Assembly (NCBI GenBank): GCA_902490005.1
Contig: CABUCM010000054.1
Span: forward strand, 1 to 13,193
Length of the DNA stretch: 13,193 nucleotides
Source: an uncultured Ruminiclostridium sp.
GTDB taxonomy: Bacteria; Bacillota; Clostridia; Oscillospirales; Acutalibacteraceae
Reading direction: 5' to 3'
The notes below the pieces were generated by a model that was not told the DNA's origin, ran no database searches, and was given only the letters and a program-made list of their open reading frames with translations. Positions 1 to 7,627 of the stretch are shown here, one piece after another. The position numbers and the translations under genes were made by a program. Position 1 is the stretch's first letter. Every line of letters begins with the position of its first letter.

Positions 1-15
1 CCCGCATGAATACTG

Positions 16-48
16 AAAAAAACGGGGTGACATCTATTTCGTCACCCC
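16..48 (-). terminator. Rho-independent terminator of the tRNA-Pro gene
   Basis: On the minus strand an 8-bp perfect stem (GGGGTGAC paired with GTCACCCC) with a 9-base loop is followed by G and a run of seven T. It starts a few bases after the encoded CCA of the tRNA, so it ends that transcript. Confidence 0.9.
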
Positions 49-52
49 TTCT

Positions 53-129
53 TGGCCCGAGTGACTGGAGTCGAACCAGCGGTTTCTTGAACCCCATTCA
101 AGCGCGCTACCAATCTGCGCTACACCCAG
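53..129 (-). tRNA. tRNA-Pro (anticodon GGG)
   Basis: The minus strand folds as a 77-base cloverleaf. The acceptor stem CTGGGTG pairs with CACTCGG, including two G-T pairs. The D arm is GCGC...GCGC. The anticodon stem CTTGA/TCAAG carries a 7-base loop with anticodon GGG, which reads CCC and CCU proline codons. The T arm CTGG/CCAG encloses TTCGACT. The discriminator base is G and the CCA end is encoded. A GATAAT box lies about 7 bases before the 5' end (minus strand, 136-141), a plausible -10 element, but I see no clear -35. A terminator follows directly, so it is probably transcribed alone. Confidence 0.95.
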
Positions 130-532
130 AAATAGATTATCACTGATTAGATTTTTTGCTACCATATTATTTTCCTTTTCTCGGATCCTGCAGGTAAACC
201 GAATTTACTCGTCGCTTGCCAAATCTCTTCCTCATTGGAAACGTAAAATTATTTAGCAACCTGATTCTTCTCCAAGAGGATTCCGTATCACTACCCTATG
301 CCTCCTCATGCTGGCCTATTTTAATATCAAAACTCAACTTATCCACTGTATTACCGCATATTCTTTTCTTCAATTTTATTCGTTCAAACTTATTCATCTT
401 ATTACAAAGTTAAAAAGCTCTTGTTATCGGTTAAAAGATATTTTTTAAATTGGAATCTTTTGCTGAATGGTCCATTTTTGTCTAGTGGACAAATCCTTGA
501 AACCTTGAGGCTCTAAATCTCAGCTTCTATGC
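130..532. other. Intergenic region without a confident gene
   Basis: About 400 AT-rich bases lie between the tRNA and the 3' end of the exporter gene. The longest plus-strand frame (216-413) has no ribosome binding site and a composition that looks non-coding. On the minus strand a 33-residue frame (296-397) starts MNKFERIKLK. Another stretch just below it encodes a basic peptide, but neither has a convincing ribosome binding site or a family I recognise. They could be remnants of a decayed gene. An AT-rich inverted repeat (AAAAGAT at 433-439, ATCTTTT at 455-461) and a short stem (GTCCA/TGGAC near 470-490) lie after the exporter gene and may help end its transcript, but neither is a classic terminator. 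Confidence 0.5.
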
Positions 533-1321
533 TCAGATCAAGCCAAAATAGTATAACCCATTATAAACACAAATGAGCAGCACAATGATAACGGTGGCAA
601 TAAAAAAACAGTCCACTACACGCACGCTTAGCTTTCGGTCAATTGTCCTCCCAAGGATTCCTCCGCCAATTCCTCCAACAATCATAAGCGCTAAGGCAGG
701 CCATTCGAACCTGGGTACCGCCCCGCACACAACTGCTGTAATTAGTGAAGCCAGCTGTCCGACGAATATAATATAAAGGCTGCTTTTGGCTGCCGATTTG
801 GTTTCCATGCTGAAAAAATAATAAAGCACAACCAAATTGACCGGCCCCCCGCCAATTCCTAAAAATGCCGACAAGCAGCCCAAACTAAGTCCAACGGCAA
901 CACAGGAAAATAAGCTTTTGATATTTTTGGTTTTCACGCGTTTTTTATTTAGGTTATATAAAAGAGTCAATACAGTCACTATGAAAAGGCAACATGCCTG
1001 TATTCCGCCTACAGTATTTGGCGTTGTGAATAAAGCCGCTATCAAAGAAAAAAGTCTCTGCCCTAAAATGCCGCCGACAGCCGCTCCCAGCGCCAACGGT
1101 GTTGCTGCTCGCAAGTCGTCTCCCTTTGGATTCTCCATTTTTTCCCTTATCACTGAATAGGTACTCATAGATAAAACCGCACACCCGGATAAAAAGCTGA
1201 TAGTGCCAACTGGCGCAAGTCCGGATAAATCGAGAGCCGGTTTAATAATAATTCCTCCGCCGATTCCGCAAATCGCCCCTAAGGTGCTTGCAAGAAAGCT
1301 GATGACCAAAAATAAAATCAT
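533..1321 (-). CDS. TauE/SafE-family membrane anion exporter
   Basis: This is a 262-residue polytopic membrane protein of the TauE/SafE (formerly DUF81) family, whose members move sulfite, sulfonates or related anions across the cytoplasmic membrane. The family's duplicated half-repeat is visible: a GIGGG motif near residue 20 followed by KPAL, a second GIGGGP near residue 156, and a third glycine-rich GGIGGG near residue 217, all inside hydrophobic segments. I chose the ATG at 1321 because the protein then begins MILFLVISFLAST, as relatives do. A GTG three codons upstream (1330) is also possible, and neither has a strong ribosome binding site. It is last in the minus-strand run, 102 bases after the sulfatase-maturating enzyme gene. 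In that context it probably exports sulfate or sulfite released by the two sulfatases. The family call is firm. The substrate is inferred. Confidence 0.88.
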   Translation of the reverse strand: MILFLVISFLASTLGAICGIGGGIIIKPALDLSGLAPVGTISFLSGCAVLSMSTYSVIREKMENPKGDDLRAATPLALGAAVGGILGQRLFSLIAALFTTPNTVGGIQACCLFIVTVLTLLYNLNKKRVKTKNIKSLFSCVAVGLSLGCLSAFLGIGGGPVNLVVLYYFFSMETKSAAKSSLYIIFVGQLASLITAVVCGAVPRFEWPALALMIVGGIGGGILGRTIDRKLSVRVVDCFFIATVIIVLLICVYNGLYYFGLI

Positions 1322-1423
1322 TGTAAACACACCAATTATTTGGATTTTGTTTTCAATTTCCGATAAAGATATGTGATTTTTTATTTCAAGTTTGTTAATA
1401 GAATGTAGTATATTCCTTGTATT

Positions 1424-2536
1424 TCACCACGCGGAAAGCCGTTGCGCAATGCTATTGATCCGAGAAACGCAGTGGGAAAAAAATGCCTGATAGCTTTCGC
1501 AAAATATGTTTTCTCCAATACTTTCTCCAAGTATTTTGCGCATCCTTCTGCATCCTCCCCGACAAAGGGCATAGTAGGCGCACTTTTGGCAGCGCGCCGG
1601 TATTGTCATAGACTGTTCGATAAATCCAATCTCCCTTTGTCTGTGATTCAGCTTTGAAAAATCATCGGTAACCAGGTTTCCCAAACGATACTGATCCAAG
1701 GCGTAAAAATCACATGGATACACAGCCCCGTCGGCTTCTACGACATACTGCGCCGCGCAGCGCCCGCATTGGTCGCATCCATCTGGAGGATACCCCAGCC
1801 GCATCATGACTAGATTTTCAAACTGCTGAATATAAGGCTGCTTGTTCCGCATTAAGTCGTCATACCAAAGGTCAAACAGCGTGTTCAGGAACCTCCCATA
1901 GCTCTCAGGCGCTAGAAACGCATGGTCTTTCTTTTCGTTTCCAAAAGGGGGGATACAAGGAATAAATTGAAGATAGGAGAATTTATTTTTTCGGTAAAAC
2001 GCATAAACACTTTCCACTTGTGCTGCAATTTCTTCTGTAACCACCGTTAGGATATTAAAAGGAATCTCGAATCTTTTCAACCGACTGATGGTTTCCATCA
2101 CGTGTATAAAACTGCCTTCGCCATCAGGATAGGAGCGATGCTGATCGTGGGTCTTTCTTCGCCCATCCAACGAAATTCCAACTAAAAATTCATTTTTTTT
2201 CAAAAATTCACACCATTGGTCATCCAGCAGCAAACCGTTTGTCTGCAAGGCGTGATGGATTTTAATATGACGATGATTATACCTTTTCTCACTTTCCACA
2301 GAATGCTGAAAAAACTCCAGCCCGCGCAGTGTAGGCTCCCCCCCTTGATAGGCGATGGTACATTCTTCCTGCGCATATTCCAGAGTTTTTTTTAGCACCA
2401 CGTCAAGCACTTCCGTAGACATCATCCCATAGGACGCTGAGTTTCTCACCGCAGCCTCGTCACGGTAAAAACAGTAGTCGCATTGAAGATTGCATAAACT
2501 AGAAGCTGGCTTTATCATGATGTTGACCCGGGGCAT
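1424..2536 (-). CDS. Anaerobic sulfatase-maturating enzyme (radical SAM/SPASM, anSME)
   Basis: This enzyme converts the active-site Cys (or Ser) of sulfatases to C-alpha-formylglycine without oxygen, using S-adenosylmethionine and three [4Fe-4S] clusters in the cytoplasm. The radical SAM motif CNLQCDYC holds C15, C19 and C22. QGGEP (residues 64-68) is the SAM-contacting GGE-type motif. The SPASM domain supplies C254, C257, C260, C275, C316, C319, C325, C329 and C346. The stretch VYPCDFYALD around D276 matches the region that carries the proposed catalytic Asp in the C. perfringens enzyme. At 370 residues it has that enzyme's length and resembles it throughout. The ATG has an AAGGAG site 8 bases upstream. 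It follows the sulfatase gene by 71 bases, and both sulfatases here carry the Cys signature it acts on. It should serve both. Confidence 0.95.
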   Translation of the reverse strand: MPRVNIMIKPASSLCNLQCDYCFYRDEAAVRNSASYGMMSTEVLDVVLKKTLEYAQEECTIAYQGGEPTLRGLEFFQHSVESEKRYNHRHIKIHHALQTNGLLLDDQWCEFLKKNEFLVGISLDGRRKTHDQHRSYPDGEGSFIHVMETISRLKRFEIPFNILTVVTEEIAAQVESVYAFYRKNKFSYLQFIPCIPPFGNEKKDHAFLAPESYGRFLNTLFDLWYDDLMRNKQPYIQQFENLVMMRLGYPPDGCDQCGRCAAQYVVEADGAVYPCDFYALDQYRLGNLVTDDFSKLNHRQREIGFIEQSMTIPARCQKCAYYALCRGGCRRMRKILGESIGENIFCESYQAFFSHCVSRINSIAQRLSAW

Positions 2537-2607
2537 ACAAATTCTCCTTTATTTTAAAAAAATAAGATACTCAGCGGTTTAACCAGTTTCTGATCCTACC
2601 TATTGCC

Positions 2608-4104
2608 TTACAGCAGACCAAGGCGCTCATATTGTTCCGCCGGAGCGTCGTTTCTTTCCATCAATATTTTTAACAAGCAGATCATTTTGTCCTCTATTTC
2701 GGGGTCCTGAATCGGGGATAGCTGACCCGGATCTTTCTTTAGATCAAACAACAGGTTTTTATGGAGATCCTTCGGATTCACATATCCGTTTATGTCATAA
2801 GGATATTTCCCCTCTACCCAGCTAGAACACTCATATTTTAACAGCGGACAACCTTTTGTAAAGGAAAACGGTTCCGCCAGCTGAGCATTTTTTAGTTCCT
2901 CTACTAAACCTCTTGAGTGCATATGCATAGGAGTCAACGAATATTGATTCAACGGCCGGTTGGATGAGACTGTCCCTCTCATATAGACATATCTGCCGTC
3001 AGTAACACAGGCATGTCCTCCGAAAATACCAAACATCACCGCACTGTGAGCAGGAGTTCCGCAGGCAATGGGCTGTTCCAGATCGACGCCTTCCATATCT
3101 TTGGTCGGCCCTAAGCCAAAATAGTTTAAAAGAGTGACAGGAATGTCAATATTCTGAACCAAAGCTTCAATATGAATATTTTTCACTTTGCTGCGAGGAT
3201 CCCAAATAAACATAGGAGTATTTGCAATCTCATTATAATAGGGCGTATTATTTTTACCCCAATAGCCATGGTCGTTTAACAAAAAACCGTGATCCGTGTT
3301 CAAAATCAGCATCGTATCGTCCCAAAGATGATTTTGATCCATATAGTCAAGAATTCTACCTATGGAATGATCGCACATGCTTACCAGCGCTTTATAGCAC
3401 TGGCGATAATAATCAACCTCTTCCTGATTGTCATGATTTGGTCCGTAATAAGGCCAATCATATTTTTCCTTATTATATTGCGAACCGTCATACAAGTCGT
3501 GATACTGCTGATAAGTATAGAAAGGCTCATGGGGATCAAAGCCCTCAATCTGCAAATACCAGTTATCTTCCTCTTTGTTTTTTTCTAAAAACTCAAGCGC
3601 CTGATTAAAAACAAGGGTTTGGGAATGCTCTCTTTCCGTTGATGTATATCTCCGGCTAATCGCATTCGCACGGTTATGAGCGTCCATTGCTTCTTGCCGA
3701 TAAATATGTTCGGGATTCTGAACATCCCCTTTCCATTTGTCACTTTCCTGTCCTCGGACCATTTCATAGCTGTTAAAACGCCCCAGATAGGTGGCGCCTC
3801 CGTCCTCCCAATAGTGATAATGATCCGTTACCAAATGAGTATATACGCCGTGCTCCTTCAGCATTTCTACCGCCGAGTCGTCATAAGGCTCTAAAGGTGA
3901 CCAGCTTCGGTGCAAAAAGTTGTATCTGCCAGTGTGTAGTTCTCGCCGCGCCGGGATACAGGGCATACTCCCGATATAGCAGTTGTCAAAGCAGGCGGAT
4001 CTCTCCGCAAGCCTCTGAAAATTCGGAGCATGTATCTCCTCGCAGCCATAGGGAGGCAAATACCTCCGATTTAAGGAATCAAACATGATCATAATAGCTT
4101 TCAT
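2608..4104 (-). CDS. Cys-type sulfatase, cytoplasmic (type I, formylglycine-dependent)
   Basis: This 498-residue sulfatase of the alkaline phosphatase superfamily hydrolyses sulfate esters. The signature C49-I-P-A-R53, continuing to HTGR, carries the Cys that becomes formylglycine. Other active-site elements are D9 (metal, in MFDSLNRR), DPHEP at 190-194, the metal pair D271-H272 in NTDHG, and K284. There is no signal peptide: the protein begins directly with the first beta strand (MKAIMIMFDS), so it should act in the cytoplasm on imported substrate. It lies 48 bases downstream of the second permease gene, with a GAGG site 9 bases before the ATG. The extended N-terminal block (PARRELHTGRYNFLHRSW) recalls a sulfatase group I know from Firmicutes and Lentisphaerae genomes, but I cannot assign a substrate. 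Class is certain, and sulfated sugar as substrate is inferred from the neighbours. Confidence 0.92.
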   Translation of the reverse strand: MKAIMIMFDSLNRRYLPPYGCEEIHAPNFQRLAERSACFDNCYIGSMPCIPARRELHTGRYNFLHRSWSPLEPYDDSAVEMLKEHGVYTHLVTDHYHYWEDGGATYLGRFNSYEMVRGQESDKWKGDVQNPEHIYRQEAMDAHNRANAISRRYTSTEREHSQTLVFNQALEFLEKNKEEDNWYLQIEGFDPHEPFYTYQQYHDLYDGSQYNKEKYDWPYYGPNHDNQEEVDYYRQCYKALVSMCDHSIGRILDYMDQNHLWDDTMLILNTDHGFLLNDHGYWGKNNTPYYNEIANTPMFIWDPRSKVKNIHIEALVQNIDIPVTLLNYFGLGPTKDMEGVDLEQPIACGTPAHSAVMFGIFGGHACVTDGRYVYMRGTVSSNRPLNQYSLTPMHMHSRGLVEELKNAQLAEPFSFTKGCPLLKYECSSWVEGKYPYDINGYVNPKDLHKNLLFDLKKDPGQLSPIQDPEIEDKMICLLKILMERNDAPAEQYERLGLL

Positions 4105-4152
4105 TATTTAAGCCTCGCGATAATTCATTATAATATTCTTTAAAAAATAAGC

Positions 4153-5028
4153 TTATCCCTTCACGCCTGTTGAAACGATTCCTTTCACATAATGCTTTTG
4201 CAGGGCAAAAAACAGAATGACAATGGGCAAGCAGGCGACTACTGTGCCCGCCATTAAAAGATCCCACTGAACGACATCAGAGCCCTTAAACGCCGCTAAA
4301 GCCAACTGTACCGTCTGACCATCCATAGAATTGATGACCAGCAAGGGCCACAAATATTGGTTATATCCATCTGTAAACTTTAGAATAATCAGGGTGGTCA
4401 AAATAGGTCCGCTCAACGGAAAATAAATAGAGAAGTAGGTCCTTAAGGGAGAGCAGCCATCAATTTTCGCAGCGTCGTCCAAAGCCGTAGGAAAGCCCAG
4501 ATAATATTGCCGTGTCAGGAACAAGCCTACTGCACCCGCCATCAGGGGCGCTATAATGCCCCAGTTGGAATCCAGAAGGCCGTGACCTCCCACGCCGAGA
4601 ATGTTGTTTCCACCGGCGAGAGGCAGGTTCTTAATCTGTAAATACACCGGCAGCATAATAGACTGAATTGGAACCATCATACCCACCATAACCAGGGCAA
4701 ACAGGAAATTCTTCCCTTTAAAGTGGAGCCTGGCAAACGCATAGCCGCCGATAGAATTAGTCAAATAGGAGATAACTGTTGCAAACACAGCGCAATAAAG
4801 AGAATTATAAAAATATCTGCCCCAATTTCCGCTTTGCAGGAACTTTGCAAAATTTTCAAAATGAAAACTCTGAGGAATCAGATTAAAAGACGACGCGCGG
4901 ATTTCTCCCAGGCTTTTTAAAGACGTGGACAACATGATTAAAATAGGAAAAACAGCGATGATTGTCAACGCAATCAGTATTATATAAAGAACAATTTTAT
5001 TTCTAATTCTCGCTTTTTTTGATAGCAT
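4153..5028 (-). CDS. Carbohydrate ABC transporter permease, MalG type (CUT1)
   Basis: This is the second membrane subunit of a sugar ABC importer. It has about six hydrophobic segments. The cytoplasmic EAA loop, which contacts the ATPase, reads DDAAKIDGC followed by YFPLSGP, near residues 183-207. The N-terminal segment LYIILIALTIIAVFPILIMLSTSLKS is typical of MalG/LacG proteins. I prefer the ATG at 5028 (MLSKKARIRNK), which has a GGTGG site 5 bases upstream. A GTG at 5049 would overlap the previous stop by 4 bases (GTGA) and add seven residues, so either start is possible. It is translationally coupled to, or nearly abuts, the MalF-type permease gene. The substrate is not readable from the sequence, but the operon suggests a sulfated saccharide. 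Confidence 0.92.
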   Translation of the reverse strand: MLSKKARIRNKIVLYIILIALTIIAVFPILIMLSTSLKSLGEIRASSFNLIPQSFHFENFAKFLQSGNWGRYFYNSLYCAVFATVISYLTNSIGGYAFARLHFKGKNFLFALVMVGMMVPIQSIMLPVYLQIKNLPLAGGNNILGVGGHGLLDSNWGIIAPLMAGAVGLFLTRQYYLGFPTALDDAAKIDGCSPLRTYFSIYFPLSGPILTTLIILKFTDGYNQYLWPLLVINSMDGQTVQLALAAFKGSDVVQWDLLMAGTVVACLPIVILFFALQKHYVKGIVSTGVKG

Positions 5029-5045
5029 AAATTCCACCGTACCTT

Positions 5046-5936
5046 TCACAGAGTATCGCTGCCGCGTCCGGAGAATTTAAAGGTCAGCGCGGTAATTACA
5101 ACGACAAACAAAAGGAGCACTACGCTTTCCGCAGAAGCGTATCCCATATTAAAAAATTGAAACGCGTTCTTATATATTTGATGCACAATCGTAGTCGTCG
5201 AATCAGAGGGGCCTCCCGCAGTCATAATAATGACCTGTTCAAACGCGTTAAAGGAATTGATGACGCCTGTCACAAACAAAAAGAAAGTTGTTGGCGATAG
5301 AGAAGGAATCGTAATGTGTAGCATACACTGGAATTTATTAGCTCCATCCAATTCCGCTGCCTCATACAGCTCGCCAGAAATATTCTGTAAGCCAGCTAAA
5401 TTGATAATCATGAAATAGCCGATGTCCTTCCAAACTGACATGATGATAATCGAAAGCATAGCGGTATCTGTGCTTTGCAGCCATTTCACCGGCGGAAGGC
5501 CTACAGCCCCCAGTAGAGAATTGGCATAGCCAAAATTAACATCATAAATCAGTAGCCATACCATTGAAACCGCTACCATAGACAAAACATAGGGCAGGAA
5601 TAAAAATGTTCTCGCTACGCCGGATTTAATCAGAGTAGAGTTCACCAAAAGCGCAATTAAAAATCCTAAAATCATCTTGGCGAAAATAGAACCCAGGGTA
5701 TAAACAAAGGTATTGAAAATTGACGCGGTAAAGGACACGTCACGGAACAATTTAAAATAGTTTCCGAGGCCGGCAAAAGTTTTCGCCCCGCCAAGCTTAT
5801 AATTCATAAAGCTGTCGATTAACAGCTGCGCAATCGGGATTAGAACAAAGTATGTGAAAATGACAAAAAAAGGGAGAATCAGGAGATAACCGGTTTTATC
5901 CGGCAGTCTCTTAATTTTTAAAGCCAGCTTTTTCAT
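5046..5936 (-). CDS. Carbohydrate ABC transporter permease, MalF type (CUT1)
   Basis: This 296-residue membrane protein is the MalF/UgpA-like partner of the next permease. Hydrophobic segments begin at about residues 15, 75, 108, 158, 215 and 270. The EAA loop is EAAELDGANKFQ...ITIPSLSP (residues 192-215), the site that docks on the ATPase. GYLLILPFFVIFTYFVLIPIAQ near the N-terminus is characteristic of the family. The ATG has an AAAGGAG site 7 bases upstream. It lies 126 bases after the binding-protein gene, and a stable hairpin sits in that gap. With the other permease it forms the channel. No ATP-binding subunit is encoded here, so a shared MsmK/MalK-type ATPase elsewhere in the genome is expected. 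Confidence 0.94.
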   Translation of the reverse strand: MKKLALKIKRLPDKTGYLLILPFFVIFTYFVLIPIAQLLIDSFMNYKLGGAKTFAGLGNYFKLFRDVSFTASIFNTFVYTLGSIFAKMILGFLIALLVNSTLIKSGVARTFLFLPYVLSMVAVSMVWLLIYDVNFGYANSLLGAVGLPPVKWLQSTDTAMLSIIIMSVWKDIGYFMIINLAGLQNISGELYEAAELDGANKFQCMLHITIPSLSPTTFFLFVTGVINSFNAFEQVIIMTAGGPSDSTTTIVHQIYKNAFQFFNMGYASAESVVLLLFVVVITALTFKFSGRGSDTL

Positions 5937-5997
5937 TATTTTCTCCTTTCACCTTTCCTAGAGAAAATTTACAATATGGAGAAGATGATAAATTTTA

Positions 5998-6030
5998 CAG
6001 GTTCCCAAGAAGCAATGTCCCGGGAACCTG
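5998..6030 (-). other. Intra-operon hairpin between binding-protein and permease genes
   Basis: CAGGTTCCC and GGGAACCTG form a perfect 9-bp stem with a 15-base loop, 32 bases after the binding-protein stop. On the transcribed (minus) strand it is followed by TAAAATTTA rather than a T-run, so it is unlikely to be a full terminator. Such stems after a binding-protein gene often protect the upstream mRNA from 3' decay, giving more binding protein than permease. I infer that role here. Confidence 0.6.
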
Positions 6031-6062
6031 CTTTTTGCTTTAGTTTATAGGCCGAAAAGCCG

Positions 6063-7355
6063 TTATTCCATTTTATTCAAGCATTCCTGAGTGGCATCAG
6101 CCGCCGCCTGCTCCGCAGTCTTTTCACCGTAAACCAGCCAGTCGTAGGTACTTCTCAGGGTTTCTTCATAAGCGTTTGACCAGGAAACCTTGGGATAAGC
6201 TTGCGACTGTTTTAGGTTGCCTAGCTGCGTAACATAAAGGTCACCGTATTCTCCACCAAACTCCTGATAGGTGTCTTGCAGGCTCGCCAGAGGAGGCACC
6301 ATTCCCTGCTCCTCCATTCTCGCCGTGCATCTCTCCTCGGAGAACACAAAATCAATCCATGACCAGGCCAGATCCTTATTTTGGCATCTTTCTGTAATTG
6401 CATAGGTCCAAGCGCCGCAATGAATACCGCCCTCCTTATTGGTTAAAGAAGCCTGGTAGCCGATCTTATCCTTTAAAGACGGATCCTCCTCAATCATGCT
6501 GATAATTGTGGCAGGAGCAATTTGGAGGCACATGGCTGTCTGGCCATTAACAAAAGTTGAAAATGTGTTATCCTTTTCGCCCAACATCGCGTAAGGAGCA
6601 ATATCAGACAAAAACTGGAAAGCTTCAATCACAGGCCCTTGATTAAAATCAGGTGTATTGTTTTCATAGGTTAAGGCTTCAGCGTTGTTTTGAATCATAA
6701 ACTGCCAAAGAATTGTAGAATTATAGGTAGAAGGTAAGGAAACCGCTCCCTGTTTCATGACGTCCCCGTCATAAATGGTCAATGCTTCGCAATATTCTAA
6801 AAACTCTGCCCAATCTTTTGGCGCCTTTTCCGGGTCAAGTCCCGCAGCTTCAAAATAATCCTTTCTCCAAGCCATGACAGAAGGAGATGCGTTATAGGCC
6901 AAGGAATAAATGTGGTCATCATAGCGTCCGTACTCTACCATAGAAGGAAGCAGATTGTCTTTATTATCCCAACTCTCAAAATATTCATCTAACGGAGTGA
7001 TCTGGCCAAGTTCAACACGGCTGACAATATGAGAGACTCCAATATCCATAACGTCAGGGTCTGTGCCGCTGGCAAAAGCGGTGTTCCATTTGGCGACCTG
7101 ATCTTCCGTGGAAAGTATAAGGTGCTCTACTGTAACATTTTCATGTTCCTTTTGAAACGCCTCAACATCACTTAAAAAGCATTTTCCTTCCATTGCATCG
7201 GCAGTTCCCCGGCTCCAAACAACCAGCGTTTGTTGTTCCTGGCCATCGGTTCCCGTGCTGGAATCTCCCGACGCCGATGGGGTGTCAGAAGCGCAGGCGC
7301 CTAGGCATAAAGTGGACATCAACAACGCGGCCAAAGAGATAAGCTGCTTTTTCAT
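6063..7355 (-). CDS. Extracellular sugar-binding lipoprotein of an ABC transporter (family 1)
   Basis: This 430-residue solute-binding protein is the first gene of the minus-strand run. The N-terminus MKKQLISLAALLMSTLCLGAC is a lipoprotein signal with lipobox LGAC, so C21 is lipidated and the protein is anchored outside the membrane. A Ser/Thr/Gly-rich linker follows, then the MalE/UgpB-type fold: LVVWSRGTADAMEG, the VEHLILSTEDQVAKWNTAFASG segment, and the DPDVMDIG motif. I chose the ATG at 7355 because AGGAGG lies 8 bases upstream and the signal peptide then begins at residue 1. A longer frame to 7454 runs over the promoter and operator and is not real. It delivers substrate to the two permeases, and family members bind mono- to oligosaccharides. 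The sulfated ligand is inferred from context. Confidence 0.95.
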   Translation of the reverse strand: MKKQLISLAALLMSTLCLGACASDTPSASGDSSTGTDGQEQQTLVVWSRGTADAMEGKCFLSDVEAFQKEHENVTVEHLILSTEDQVAKWNTAFASGTDPDVMDIGVSHIVSRVELGQITPLDEYFESWDNKDNLLPSMVEYGRYDDHIYSLAYNASPSVMAWRKDYFEAAGLDPEKAPKDWAEFLEYCEALTIYDGDVMKQGAVSLPSTYNSTILWQFMIQNNAEALTYENNTPDFNQGPVIEAFQFLSDIAPYAMLGEKDNTFSTFVNGQTAMCLQIAPATIISMIEEDPSLKDKIGYQASLTNKEGGIHCGAWTYAITERCQNKDLAWSWIDFVFSEERCTARMEEQGMVPPLASLQDTYQEFGGEYGDLYVTQLGNLKQSQAYPKVSWSNAYEETLRSTYDWLVYGEKTAEQAAADATQECLNKME

Positions 7356-7363
7356 AAGTACAA

Positions 7364-7369
7364 CCTCCT
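7364..7369 (-). promoter_or_regulatory. Ribosome binding site of the binding-protein gene
   Basis: AGGAGG on the minus strand, 8 bases before the ATG at 7355. It fixes the start and rules out the longer upstream frame. Confidence 0.9.
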
Positions 7370-7398
7370 GAATTATTTTATTAATACGCCCAAAGTAA

Positions 7399-7412
7399 TG
7401 CAAACGATTGCA
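7399..7412. promoter_or_regulatory. LacI-family operator of the transporter run
   Basis: TGCAAACGATTGCA is a 14-base palindrome around a central CG with one mismatched pair. It begins 13 bases after the -10 box of the binding-protein promoter, covering roughly +7 to +20. A repressor bound here would block transcription. A near-identical perfect site lies at 8869-8882. The obvious binder is the adjacent LacI-family regulator. A CcpA cre reading is also conceivable, since the site partly fits that consensus. Confidence 0.8.
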
Positions 7413-7425
7413 TCGTTTCGGCTTT

Positions 7426-7454
7426 ATATTAGCACGCAAAATGCCGTTTGTCAA
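7426..7454 (-). promoter_or_regulatory. Promoter of the transporter-sulfatase-anSME run
   Basis: On the minus strand, TTGACA (7449-7454) and TAATAT (7426-7431) are spaced by 17 bases. TGC directly before the -10 makes it an extended -10 promoter. Predicted start is near 7419, just ahead of the operator. Confidence 0.85.
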
Positions 7455-7558
7455 TAATTAATTTCATAAAATTTTATTGTTTTTTAGATAAAAAGACAAT
7501 TTATTTTTAATAATTCTTTGTTTAACTGAAAACGTTACCTCTATTTTAGGAAAATCTA

Positions 7559-7589
7559 TTGCAAAACATCTGAAAATACGTTATATAAT
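7559..7589 (+). promoter_or_regulatory. Possible promoter of the LacI-family regulator gene
   Basis: A perfect TATAAT lies at 7584-7589, about 38 bases before the regulator ATG. The best -35 candidate is TTGCAA at 7559-7564, with a 19-base spacer, which is longer than ideal. The -10 is convincing and the -35 is weak. Confidence 0.5.
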
Positions 7590-7627
7590 AACTATAGAAA
7601 AATAAACCAATTGAGAGGTGGTATTTT

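Noticed and set aside
573..1160. Plus-strand frames of 67 and 107 codons opposite the exporter gene
   Set aside because: They are antisense to a clear membrane-protein gene, lack ribosome binding sites and have the Pro/Ser/Thr-rich composition of shadow frames.
5998..6030. Hairpin as a terminator
   Set aside because: The T-run is on the plus-strand side (CTTTTTG), where no gene is transcribed. In the operon direction the stem is followed by TAAAATTTA.
7356..7454. Longer N-terminus for the sugar-binding lipoprotein
   Set aside because: It would translate through the promoter and operator. The AGGAGG and signal peptide place the start at 7355.
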